From assembly GCA_002717305.1 (NCBI GenBank), contig PBDH01000034.1, forward strand, positions 1 through 16,248: a stretch of 16,248 nucleotides of DNA, read 5' to 3'. Both the position numbers and the translations under genes were made by a program. The notes under the pieces are model-generated. The model did not search any database, was not told the origin of the DNA, and worked only from the letters and a program-made list of their open reading frames with translations. Source of the stretch: Gammaproteobacteria bacterium (GTDB lineage Bacteria > Pseudomonadota > Gammaproteobacteria > Pseudomonadales > Litorivicinaceae). Shown here one piece after another: positions 1-7,686 of the stretch; within the stretch, counting starts at the first letter, position 1; each line of letters begins with the position of its first letter.

Positions 1-1849
1 AGCATCCCTCTAGAGTGAGTTGATGAATGCCTTTAGGAGTTCTTCGTTCTGGAACGGAAATTTGTTTCTTGCCAGAGAGATATTGTCCAGTCACAGATTG
101 ATCATGGGACATAACTTCGATCGGAGTTCCCGCAGCCACGATTTGGCCACCATGGACGCCAGCGCCCGGACCAATATCAACAAGGTAGTCAGCACTTCGT
201 ATTGCTTCTTCATCGTGCTCTACAACGATTACGGTATTACCTAAATCTCGCAAATGAAAAAGTGTATTTAGGAGCCGCTCGTTATCGCGTTGATGCAATC
301 CGATTGACGGTTCATCAAGAATATACATTACACCTACCAACCCAGCACCAATCTGGCTGGCAAGACGAATGCGTTGGGCCTCACCCCCTGATAGCGTTTC
401 TGCACTTCGATCAAGTGATAGGTATTCTAACCCTACATTGATTAGAAAACCGAGACGAGCTTGGATTTCCTTTAAGATTTTATCCGCGATCTCTTGTCGT
501 CTTCCAGGCAGGTCCAAAGCTTCAAAGAATTGATAACATTCACCGATTGGAAGTTTGACAAGGTCTGGAAGTCGCGTTCTATCGATAAATACATTTCGCG
601 CTGCAATGTTAAGTCTTGATCCCTTGCATTCAGGGCAAGGCGCCTGTGTCATTAGCTTGGCAAGCTCGTCGCGTTGAGACTGACTGTCAGTCTCTCTATA
701 TCGGCGCTCGAGATTTCGAATAACGCCTTCAAATGGATGATTTTTGGAAACTTCTCGGCCACGATCAGATACATAACTGAAATCAATCGATTCATCGCCT
801 GACCCGTAGAGTACTTTGTTTTGATGTTCTACAGACAGATCCTGCCACTCGGAATCCAAGTTAAATCTGTAGTGACGGGCTAGACATTTGAGAAGATGAT
901 AGTAGTACAAGCTTCTGCGGTCCCAGCCTTTTACCGCACCTGACGATAACGAGAGTTCTGGATCGACAACGAGTCGATCCGGATCGAAGAACTGATGCAC
1001 TCCGAGACCATCACAGGTAGGACAGGCACCAAACGGACTATTAAACGAAAAGATTCGTGGTTCAAGTTCGGGGATCGAATACCCACAAACCGAACAAGCA
1101 AACTTGGATGAAAACACCATCGGTTCAAACGACTCATCCATAGATTCGATAATGGTCTGCCCTTCTGAGAGATTCAGCGCCATTTCGATTGATTCAGCTA
1201 GCCGAAGCCGTTGCGATTGGTCAACTTTTAGTCGATCGACGACGGCATCGATCGAATGCTTTTTCTTTTTATCTAGGGCAGGAGCCTCATCCAGATCGAT
1301 AACAAGACCATCAACACGAACCCGAATAAAACCCTGTGATTTCAGCTCTTGGAATACATGAAGATGTTCGCCTTTGCGGTCACTGATAATTGGGGCCAGA
1401 ACAAGAATTTTTGACCTTTCAGGTAGGGCCAACACTTGGTCGACTATTTGACTCACTGTCTGAGCCTCAAGGCTCATGTTGTGTTCTGGGCACCGCGGTT
1501 CGCCAGCCCGCGCGTACAAAAGTCTCAGATAGTCATAGACTTCAGTGATCGTACCTACTGTTGACCGAGGATTATGGCTTGTTGACTTTTGTTCAATTGA
1601 GATAGCTGGGGACAGCCCATCAATGTGGTCAACATCTGGCTTCTCCATCATGGAGAGAAATTGGCGTGCATAGGCCGAAAGCGACTCAACGTAACGTCGT
1701 TGACCCTCTGCATATAATGTATCAAAGGCAAGTGACGACTTACCGGAACCGGAGAGTCCGGTGATCACGATAAGCTTGTCGCGAGGTAGATCAAGATGAA
1801 TATTTTTGAGATTGTGGGTTCTGGCCCCACGGATTTGTATAGAGTGCAC
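1..1849 (-). CDS. uvrA: UvrA, excinuclease ABC subunit A (partial, C-terminal part beyond left edge)
   Basis: UvrA is the damage-recognition ATPase of nucleotide excision repair; it dimerises and loads UvrB on lesions. About 616 residues are visible. They start at a GTG (1847-1849), the only plausible start, because an in-frame stop lies about 10 codons upstream and no ATG lies between. The N-terminus reads IQIRGARTHNLKN, as in E. coli UvrA. The Walker A motif GLSGSGKS is at residues 31-38. The first zinc module begins with CSVC at about 252-255 and continues with CPTC. A CPECKGSRL motif follows, and the ABC signature LSGGEAQRIRL is near residue 486. The Walker B-like region LDEPSIGLHQRDN and the VVEHD switch are also present. 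The frame is open to the window edge. The missing part would be the second ATPase half, roughly 320 residues. The gene is divergent from ssb, as in E. coli. Confidence 0.98.
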   Translation of the reverse strand, partial: MHSIQIRGARTHNLKNIHLDLPRDKLIVITGLSGSGKSSLAFDTLYAEGQRRYVESLSAYARQFLSMMEKPDVDHIDGLSPAISIEQKSTSHNPRSTVGTITEVYDYLRLLYARAGEPRCPEHNMSLEAQTVSQIVDQVLALPERSKILVLAPIISDRKGEHLHVFQELKSQGFIRVRVDGLVIDLDEAPALDKKKKHSIDAVVDRLKVDQSQRLRLAESIEMALNLSEGQTIIESMDESFEPMVFSSKFACSVCGYSIPELEPRIFSFNSPFGACPTCDGLGVHQFFDPDRLVVDPELSLSSGAVKGWDRRSLYYYHLLKCLARHYRFNLDSEWQDLSVEHQNKVLYGSGDESIDFSYVSDRGREVSKNHPFEGVIRNLERRYRETDSQSQRDELAKLMTQAPCPECKGSRLNIAARNVFIDRTRLPDLVKLPIGECYQFFEALDLPGRRQEIADKILKEIQARLGFLINVGLEYLSLDRSAETLSGGEAQRIRLASQIGAGLVGVMYILDEPSIGLHQRDNERLLNTLFHLRDLGNTVIVVEHDEEAIRSADYLVDIGPGAGVHGGQIVAAGTPIEVMSHDQSVTGQYLSGKKQISVPERRTPKGIHQLTLEGC

Positions 1850-2021
1850 AACGATCCGTCTTAGTCGAAAAATTTGTGTTTATCTATTGATTGGGCTTCA
1901 ACGCGACGATTCAATGCAGAAAATCAGAGTGTTCCGAAAGCGTGTTTCGATAGTCGCTGATGTGCACTCGTCCGTGCTACATTAATCTATGATCATAACA
2001 CTTATAAAATAGGATAAATTA
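1850..2021. promoter_or_regulatory. Divergent uvrA/ssb promoter region
   Basis: This 172-base gap must hold the promoters of both uvrA and ssb. A TATGAT hexamer at 1988-1993 is a fair -10 for ssb, but no good -35 lies 16-18 bases upstream. An AGGA Shine-Dalgarno core at 2011-2014 sits 7 bases before the ssb ATG. Two weak dyads are visible: CGAAA/TTTCG arms at 1935-1949, and GCAC/GTGC arms at 1964-1977 flanked by ATGT and ACAT. I found no CTG-N10-CAG LexA box, although E. coli has one shared by this gene pair. Confidence 0.45.
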
Positions 2022-2489
2022 ATGGCGCGTTCAGTCAACAAAGTTACCCTGATAGGAAATCTTGGTAACGACCCAGAAATGAAAGCTTTGCCCTCAGGTA
2101 ATCAGGTTGCAAATCTCAGCATTGCCACGACGGACTCATGGCGTGACAGAAATAGTGGTGAAATGCAAGAACGTACAGAGTGGCATCGTGTTGTATGCTT
2201 CGACCGGCTCGCGGAAATCTGTGGACAATATTTGCGTAAGGGGTCGCGGATTTATATTGAGGGAAGTTTGCGGACGCGATCTTGGGAGCAAGAAGGTCAA
2301 AAGCGATATACAACCGAAATTATTGGTCGTGAGATGATGATGCTTGATGGTCGTGGGGATACCGATATGACATCGCAGGCGCCGGTTCAGTCTCGCCCGC
2401 AAAGTGAGTCAGCGCCGCAGCAGGCAGTAACTCCACCTGTCAGTCAGCCGATGCCAGACCCTAATATTGATGACGAAATCCCTTTCTAG
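2022..2489 (+). CDS. ssb: Single-stranded DNA-binding protein SSB
   Basis: SSB coats single-stranded DNA during replication, recombination and repair and recruits partner proteins through its C-terminal tip. The 155-residue product begins MARSVNKVTLIGNLGNDPE, the typical start of the OB-fold domain. It continues with conserved WHRVVCFDRLAEI and KGSRIYIEGSLRTRSW segments to about residue 110. A Gln/Pro-rich linker follows, then the acidic tip DDEIPF, which is the binding site for PriA, RecQ, Exo I and others. Length and all landmarks are normal. The start is supported by AGGA at 2011-2014. The next gene begins inside its last codons, suggesting co-transcription. Confidence 0.98.
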   Translation: MARSVNKVTLIGNLGNDPEMKALPSGNQVANLSIATTDSWRDRNSGEMQERTEWHRVVCFDRLAEICGQYLRKGSRIYIEGSLRTRSWEQEGQKRYTTEIIGREMMMLDGRGDTDMTSQAPVQSRPQSESAPQQAVTPPVSQPMPDPNIDDEIPF

Positions 2490-3432
2490 GTCAATTAGCT
2501 TCCAAGATGAGTCAGATAGTCGATTTCCAAAGGCGCGAGTTTTAGTTATTGGGGAAGATACGAGCCTAGCCTCTGCTTTTTTTGAATCTGAGGCCAGTGG
2601 CGGTCAGCAGCGGATAGGTCTGCCAAGAAACGTCGATTTATTTGATGAATCAGCGGTATTCGAAGCCATTCGAATGCGTCGGCCCGATTTCGTTGTAAAT
2701 TGCGTGGTTGAATCTGGCGTGGATAGAGCGGAGTTCGACCCACAGGAGTGTCGACTAATCAATCATGATTTGCCCGTTAATTTGGCAATTGCCTGCAGCG
2801 AGTTTGATGCTACGTTAATTCAGTTTTCCACTGACTATATCTTTGATGGTCAGAAAGACATTGCTTATTTTGAGGATGATGCGCCTAATCCTCTAAATTT
2901 ATATGGACAAACGCGTTTGGAAGCCGAGCGTTATATTGAAAGTTTGTTAGATCGTCATATCATCCTTCGGGCATCCCATTTGTTTGCTCCGGCCCCCAAC
3001 AGTTTTGTCGCCAATATTTTGGATCTTGCACGGGTCGAGTCTGAGCTCTCAATGATTCAAGATGAAAGAGGCTGTCCCACATCTATTTTTGATATAGGTC
3101 GAGTAGTCTCGGCAGTCATTGATCAATTGCACTCTGGAGCAAGGCCTTATGGTACCTATCATGTCGGCTGTCAGGGAGATGCATCTTGGCTTGAGCTCGG
3201 AGAGTGTATCATTGCACAAGCGCGACAATTTGAAGATTTAGTAGTAAAAGAAATTCACGGTATTTCAGGGAAAACAATACAAGGACGCGCTTTACGACCT
3301 CAGCGTTTGGTTCTCTCAACTCGTAAGCTTTTATTTGCTTTTGGGGTGAAATCGAGGTCATGGAGACAGGAGTTGGCAGAAACCGTCGAGCGCCACTATT
3401 CTACGGAAGGAGTAAAGCATGGGTCGCGTTAA
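2470..3432 (+). CDS. RmlD-like sugar-nucleotide reductase homologue with eroded motifs
   Basis: This belongs to the extended short-chain dehydrogenase group that includes dTDP-4-dehydrorhamnose reductase (RmlD). Family landmarks are present: VVNCVVESGVDRAEFDPQ at about residues 75-92, STDYIFDG at 120-127, YGQTRLEAE at 145-153, an LRAS strand, and LRPQRLVLSTRKL near 275-287. Two functional motifs are degraded. The Rossmann glycine loop, normally GxxGxxG, reads GEDTSLA at 28-34. The YxxxK pair has Arg at the Lys position (Y145, R149). Cofactor use and catalysis are therefore uncertain, and a binding or structural role is possible. The start is ATG 2470, 20 bases inside ssb, with no clear Shine-Dalgarno, so translation is probably coupled to ssb. 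A TTG just before it (2467) is an alternative. No rhamnose pathway genes lie nearby. Confidence 0.8.
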   Translation: MTKSLSRSISFQDESDSRFPKARVLVIGEDTSLASAFFESEASGGQQRIGLPRNVDLFDESAVFEAIRMRRPDFVVNCVVESGVDRAEFDPQECRLINHDLPVNLAIACSEFDATLIQFSTDYIFDGQKDIAYFEDDAPNPLNLYGQTRLEAERYIESLLDRHIILRASHLFAPAPNSFVANILDLARVESELSMIQDERGCPTSIFDIGRVVSAVIDQLHSGARPYGTYHVGCQGDASWLELGECIIAQARQFEDLVVKEIHGISGKTIQGRALRPQRLVLSTRKLLFAFGVKSRSWRQELAETVERHYSTEGVKHGSR

Positions 3433-3610
3433 TTGCGGTTCGGTCATTCGCCAACGAATGCTGAGATTAAAGAAGCGTAAAAACGTGTTACGAAGACAGC
3501 GAAGTCTCAGAGAAAAGATTTTATTTGCTAAGGGTGATTTTGAGGATCAGTTAACTGAAAACTTGGAACCTTTTGCTCAAAATGAGTCAGCCAAAGGGCA
3601 AGGTCAGTAA
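3419..3610 (+). CDS. Small basic protein of unknown function
   Basis: I do not recognise this 63-residue product. Its first 38 residues hold about 14 Lys/Arg (for example RLKKRKNVLRRQRSLREK), compatible with a helical nucleic-acid or ribosome-binding segment. The C-terminal 25 residues are acidic and polar. There is one Cys, and no membrane segment or signal peptide. Support for expression is a strong Shine-Dalgarno, GGAAGGA at 3405-3411, well spaced from the ATG, and the 14-base overlap with the end of the RmlD-like gene, typical of an operon. Against it, its last 83 bases run antisense to the end of the GST-like gene, whose reading frame is clearly real. Functional assignment is not possible from the sequence. 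Confidence 0.55.
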   Translation: MGRVNCGSVIRQRMLRLKKRKNVLRRQRSLREKILFAKGDFEDQLTENLEPFAQNESAKGQGQ

Positions 3611-4133
3611 AGTGTGCTCTCCATTCTCCAGCGAAGCGAAAATCGAGATAGCCAAGGGTAACAGCAAGCCCAACCTGATCAAGCGTCGGGCTTGACGAAA
3701 CTTCCGTAAGTTGGTTATTGAACCACTCCAGTCCGGCTATGACTTTTTGGTTTTGCCGATGAAGCCAATCAGCATTTACTTGCGATTGTTTTCTAAACCG
3801 TCGCTCATACACCATTAAAAGCGCCGCTTCAGTTATGCCGTCTGCTAATGCAATTCGGGTCAAGCTCTCAATTCGCAGGCACTCAGGCAATAGATCGGTT
3901 CGGTTTGCAAGTTTGATTAGATACTCGCAAATAACTGTTGAATCGACGATTAGTTGGCCAGATTTCAGTTCTAGGGCGGGTATTTTGTCCAAGGGATTAG
4001 GGTTTTTACTGGTCGCGGTTCGGGTGGAACTGTCGATGTTGATCACATCTAGCTTGTCAAAAACTCCCGCAACGTGGGCGGTGATCTTTACCTTTCTTCC
4101 AAAAGGTGAGGGCGGCGAAGAATAGAGTTTCAT
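3528..4133 (-). CDS. Glutathione S-transferase family protein
   Basis: This is a 201-residue cytosolic GST-fold protein. The N-terminal thioredoxin-like domain (about 1-75) shows MKLYSSPPSPFGRKVKI with a Ser-Pro-Phe at the usual catalytic position. It also has the cis-proline motif IPAL (Pro52) and an Asp-Ser pair (64-65) that binds the glutathione gamma-glutamyl group. The helical C-terminal domain ends near PSFQLTDPQ, a common GST tail. It most resembles the YibF/GstB-like group. The substrate cannot be told from sequence. Its ATG (4131-4133) shares one base with the fabB stop codon (TGATG), so it is the third gene of a fabA-fabB-gst unit and is probably translationally coupled to fabB. Confidence 0.9.
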   Translation of the reverse strand: MKLYSSPPSPFGRKVKITAHVAGVFDKLDVINIDSSTRTATSKNPNPLDKIPALELKSGQLIVDSTVICEYLIKLANRTDLLPECLRIESLTRIALADGITEAALLMVYERRFRKQSQVNADWLHRQNQKVIAGLEWFNNQLTEVSSSPTLDQVGLAVTLGYLDFRFAGEWRAHFTDLALWLTHFEQKVPSFQLTDPQNHP

Positions 4134-5344
4134 CAGGTAATCTTCTGAAACGTCATGCAGGCATTGGTGCCCCCAAAACCGAAGGAGTTCGACAAAATAG
4201 TATTTATGGGTTGATCCAGGCGCATTCGAGCGATAGGCAAATTTTCCGCACCTGGATCGAGATTTTCGATATTTGCTGATGCAGCGATGAAATCATTTTG
4301 CATCATTAAAATTGAATAGATGGCTTCCTGCACGCCAGCAGCACCTAACGAGTGACCAGAAAGAGATTTGGTCGAGCCGATGACAGGGACATTATCTCCA
4401 AATACAGTGTTTATGGCATTTAATTCGACAATATCACCGGCCGGTGTCGAGGTTCCATGGGCGTTGATATAGTCGATCGGACCTTCTACGCCTTCGATAG
4501 CTAACTGCATGCATCGAATTGCTCCCTCACCGGAGGGTGCAACCATATCTGCCCCATCGCTGGTTGCACCATAACCGGTGATTTCAGCGTATAGCTTTGC
4601 ATTTCGTGCCTTAGCATGTTCGTACTCTTCGAGAACGAGTGCACCTCCTCCTCCAGAAATCACGAATCCGTCACGATCTGTGTCATACGCCCTCGAAGCC
4701 TTCTCTGGCGTATCGTTATATTTGGAAGAGAGGGCTCCCATCGCATCAAATAAGCAAGATAATGCCCAATGCTCTTCCTCACCACCGCCAGCAAAGACAA
4801 TATCTTGTTTGCCAAGTTGTATTTGTTCCATGGCATTACCTATGCAATGTAAGCTCGTCGAGCACGCGGAAGACATCGAGTAATTAACGCCTTGGATCTG
4901 AAAAGCAGTTGCGAGATTAGCTGATACGGTTGAACCCATGGTCTGAGTGACGCGATATGGTCCAACACGCTTGACACCCCGTTCCCTCAGGATATCGGCC
5001 GCCTCTACTTGACTTTGAGATGAAGCGCCGCCTGATCCCATGACGAGCCCAGTTCTTGGGTTACTAATATTTGATGTTTTAAGCTCGGCATCATCGATTG
5101 CTTGCCGAAGAGATAGATAAGCATAGGCTGCGGCATTTCCCATAAAACGCAGTAACCTTCGGTCGATATGTTCGGAAAGATCAAGATCGATTGATCCTGA
5201 GATTTGACTACGCATCCCGAGGTCGGCATACGTTGGATTCGCTTTAATACCTGAGCGACCTTGTCGAAGGCTTTCAGTTACGGAATTTGCCTCGAGTCCG
5301 AGGCAGGATGTAATACCAAGTCCAGTAATTACCACTCTACGCAT
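4133..5344 (-). CDS. fabB: FabB, beta-ketoacyl-ACP synthase I
   Basis: FabB condenses malonyl-ACP with acyl-ACP in fatty acid synthesis and elongates the cis-3-decenoyl-ACP made by FabA, so it is needed for unsaturated fatty acids. The 403-residue product, the same size as E. coli FabB (406), begins MRRVVITGLGITSCLG. The catalytic triad is Cys161 (SSACSTSLHCIG), His296 (NAHGTSTPAGD) and His331 (SGHSLGAAG). The C-terminal NSFGFGGTNA motif is present. ATG 5344 is chosen over the longer GTG-type frame starting at 5407, because AAGGA lies 6-10 bases upstream and the protein starts exactly at the conserved strand. The longer form would overlap fabA. It lies 31 bases downstream of fabA and is fused by TGATG to the following GST-like gene. 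Confidence 0.97.
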   Translation of the reverse strand: MRRVVITGLGITSCLGLEANSVTESLRQGRSGIKANPTYADLGMRSQISGSIDLDLSEHIDRRLLRFMGNAAAYAYLSLRQAIDDAELKTSNISNPRTGLVMGSGGASSQSQVEAADILRERGVKRVGPYRVTQTMGSTVSANLATAFQIQGVNYSMSSACSTSLHCIGNAMEQIQLGKQDIVFAGGGEEEHWALSCLFDAMGALSSKYNDTPEKASRAYDTDRDGFVISGGGGALVLEEYEHAKARNAKLYAEITGYGATSDGADMVAPSGEGAIRCMQLAIEGVEGPIDYINAHGTSTPAGDIVELNAINTVFGDNVPVIGSTKSLSGHSLGAAGVQEAIYSILMMQNDFIAASANIENLDPGAENLPIARMRLDQPINTILSNSFGFGGTNACMTFQKIT

Positions 5345-5375
5345 ACTGATTCCTTTCTTACCGAACGCTTTGCTA

Positions 5376-5885
5376 CTAGAAACCGTCTGTTGAGGTGAAG
5401 AGACCAACCTTTAAATCAGTCGCATGATAAATAGCACGGCCATCTACACGAACAACCCCGTCCCCTAGACCCATTACTAGGGATCTAGCGATGACACGTT
5501 TCATGTCGATTTCGTAGGTTACCTGTGTGGCAGTTGGGAGGATTTGGCCGGTGAATTTCACTTCTCCAACTCCAAGCGCGCGCCCTTTTCCGGGGTGTCC
5601 ACTCCAGCCAAGAAAGAATCCAACTAATTGCCACATTGCATCTAACCCCAGGCATCCAGGCATCACAGGATCCCCAGGAAAGTGGCAGTCGAAAAACCAC
5701 AAACTTGGATAAATGTCGAGTTCAGCCATCATGTGGCCTTTCCCAAACTGTCCGCCATCCGCCGTAATCGTTGTAATTCGATCCATCATCAACATGTTTG
5801 GCGCAGGTAACTTGGCGTTGCCTTCACCGAACAGTTGACCATGGGAGCAGGCAAGCAATTCATCCCTGTTGTATTGGTTTTGCAT
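5376..5885 (-). CDS. fabA: FabA, 3-hydroxydecanoyl-ACP dehydratase/isomerase
   Basis: FabA dehydrates 3-hydroxyacyl-ACP and isomerises trans-2- to cis-3-decenoyl-ACP, the branch point to unsaturated fatty acids. The product is 169 residues long (E. coli 172). The catalytic His68 lies in the CHFPGDPVMPG motif and Asp84-equivalent Asp82 in GLDAMWQLVGF. GRALGVGEVKFTGQ and the final KVGLF are also conserved. The start is ATG 5885, preceded by GAGGA. A GTG eight codons upstream (5909) would add unconserved residues and lacks support. FabA is the first gene of the fabA-fabB-gst unit, and its promoter must lie in the 180-base gap shared with the fumarase gene. Confidence 0.97.
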   Translation of the reverse strand: MQNQYNRDELLACSHGQLFGEGNAKLPAPNMLMMDRITTITADGGQFGKGHMMAELDIYPSLWFFDCHFPGDPVMPGCLGLDAMWQLVGFFLGWSGHPGKGRALGVGEVKFTGQILPTATQVTYEIDMKRVIARSLVMGLGDGVVRVDGRAIYHATDLKVGLFTSTDGF

Positions 5886-5945
5886 TAATCCTCGTCGTCC
5901 CTTGGACACCTATAATTAAGATCGAGAGTGTACCAGAAACCTAAC

Positions 5946-5972
5946 CTAAGACTGAATGGAGTCGAGTCTTAG
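5946..5972. promoter_or_regulatory. Perfect 8+8 inverted repeat between fabA and fumarase
   Basis: CTAAGACT (5946-5953) and AGTCTTAG (5965-5972) form a perfect dyad separated by 11 bases. It lies 61 bases upstream of the fabA start and about 94 bases upstream of the fumarase start. There is no T-tract on either side, so a terminator is unlikely, and its position fits an operator. TTGACA, a perfect -35 hexamer on the plus strand, follows at 5975-5980, although the -10 at the right distance is poor. fabA is regulated by FadR and by FabR/DesT-type repressors in other gammaproteobacteria, but the bases here do not obviously match their published sites. Confidence 0.4.
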
Positions 5973-6065
5973 CATTGACACGGTTTCAGGACATTGTGGG
6001 GATGCGTTTGTAAGGACTTCTGATAAGCTTCTGTTTTGATGTTAATAAATGCAGGATACTGATTG

Positions 6066-7580
6066 ATGGCATTGATTCGTCAGGACGATCTGATTGAAAG
6101 TGTCGCCGACGCACTTCAATTTATTTCTTACTACCATCCAGTGGATTTCATTCAGGCCGTTAACGAAGCATATGAACGGGAAGAATCGTCCGCAGCGAAG
6201 GATGCACTGGCTCAAATATTAATAAATTCGCGCATGTCTGCCACCGGTCACCGGCCGTTATGTCAGGACACAGGTATTGTGACGGTATTCATTAGAGTGG
6301 GGATGGGCGTCTCTTGGGAAGGCGCGACCATGTCTGTTTCGGACATGGTCAACGAGGGCGTCCGACGAGCATACAAGCATCCAGATAATATTCTTCGGGC
6401 ATCGATTATCGAGGATCCCGATGGCGCTCGTAAAAACACTAAGGACAATACACCAGCTGTTATTCACTACGAGATCGTTGAGGGTGAAACGGTTGATGTA
6501 CAGGTTGCGGCCAAGGGCGGTGGGTCGGAGAACAAGTCTAAGTTCGTGATGCTCAATCCATCCGATTCAATTGTTGACTGGGTAGTGCAGACTATTCCGA
6601 CTATGGGCGCTGGTTGGTGTCCCCCCGGCATTCTTGGCATTGGTATTGGCGGTACCGCCGAAAAAGCGGCCGTTATGGCAAAAGAATCTCTGATGGAACT
6701 AATTGATATTCACGAATTAAAAGTGAGGGGCCCAGAATCACGAGCTGAGGAGTTACGACTAGAAATTTTCGACGCTGTGAATAATCTGGGTATCGGAGCG
6801 CAGGGCCTTGGTGGATTGACTACCGTTCTCGATGTCAAGATCAAGGATTATCCTACGCATGCGGCATCAAAGCCGGTTGCGATGATTCCGAATTGTGTGT
6901 CCACACGACACGCACATTTTGTCTTGGATGGGTCTGGGCCTTCATTACAGAAAACACCATCGCTTTCAGATTGGCCTGATATTACCTGGGACGTGGGTCC
7001 AAACGCACGACGGGTTAATCTAGATACCTTAACGCGTGAGGAGGTTAAATCCTGGACGCCGGGAGAGACCCTTCTTTTGAGCGGCGTCATGTTGACTGGT
7101 CGAGATGCAGCGCACAAAAGAATTGTTGAAATGCTGGATAATGGTGAAAACCTACCGGTTGATCTCACAGGGAGAGTTATTTACTACGTCGGACCAGTTA
7201 ATCCAGTGCGAGACGAAATCGTTGGACCGGCTGGTCCCACAACATCGACACGAATGGATAAGTTTACAGATCAGGTATTGGAACAAACCGGACTGTTTGC
7301 CATGGTCGGTAAGGCTGAACGCGGGCCAATTGCGATTGAGGCGATCAAGAAACATCAATCAGCCTATCTTATGGCAGTGGGTGGTGCAGCCTATCTAGTT
7401 GCTCAGGCCATAAAATCGTCGCGAGTCATTGCTTTTGAAGATCTTGGAATGGAGGCAATTCACGAGTTTGTTGTCGAAGATATGCCGGTTACCGTGGCCG
7501 TAGATTCGAGGGGTACCAACGTGCATGAAATCGGGCCAGTTGAGTGGGCACAGAAAATCCTCATCAAAAACACAGGATGA
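6066..7580 (+). CDS. Class I (4Fe-4S) fumarate hydratase, single chain
   Basis: This enzyme interconverts fumarate and malate in the TCA cycle using an oxygen-labile [4Fe-4S] cluster. The 504-residue chain contains both the alpha-like part (to about residue 290) and the beta-like C-terminal part. Three cluster cysteines are visible: Cys66 in RPLCQDTG, Cys185 in GAGWCPPG and Cys277 in PNCVSTRH. The C-terminal domain has GRDAAHKRI, GPAGPTTSTRMD and AVGGAAYL. ATG 6066 is chosen over the TTG immediately upstream; AGGA at 6053-6056 is suitably spaced. It is divergent from fabA, with no operon partner. E. coli names (fumA/fumB) would be arbitrary here, so none is given. Confidence 0.96.
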   Translation: MALIRQDDLIESVADALQFISYYHPVDFIQAVNEAYEREESSAAKDALAQILINSRMSATGHRPLCQDTGIVTVFIRVGMGVSWEGATMSVSDMVNEGVRRAYKHPDNILRASIIEDPDGARKNTKDNTPAVIHYEIVEGETVDVQVAAKGGGSENKSKFVMLNPSDSIVDWVVQTIPTMGAGWCPPGILGIGIGGTAEKAAVMAKESLMELIDIHELKVRGPESRAEELRLEIFDAVNNLGIGAQGLGGLTTVLDVKIKDYPTHAASKPVAMIPNCVSTRHAHFVLDGSGPSLQKTPSLSDWPDITWDVGPNARRVNLDTLTREEVKSWTPGETLLLSGVMLTGRDAAHKRIVEMLDNGENLPVDLTGRVIYYVGPVNPVRDEIVGPAGPTTSTRMDKFTDQVLEQTGLFAMVGKAERGPIAIEAIKKHQSAYLMAVGGAAYLVAQAIKSSRVIAFEDLGMEAIHEFVVEDMPVTVAVDSRGTNVHEIGPVEWAQKILIKNTG

Positions 7581-7686
7581 TGGGAACGATTTTTTAAACT
7601 TTTCTGCCTAGTCACTATTCATTTTTGCGGATAGAGAGTGCTACCTTAATGCGATATTTTGGTAATTATTTGCTAGAGAGGTAATG

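Noticed and set aside
1104..1361. Plus-strand open frame within uvrA
   Set aside because: It is antisense to the zinc-module region of uvrA, with Ser/Arg-rich shadow composition and no ribosome binding site.
5345..5407. Longer fabB reading starting inside fabA
   Set aside because: The extra 21 residues are not part of the FabB fold, and ATG 5344 has a good Shine-Dalgarno.
5975..6003. TTGACA-based promoter for the fumarase gene
   Set aside because: The -35 hexamer is perfect, but the bases 16-18 positions downstream are G-rich and do not resemble a -10, so I did not list it as a promoter.
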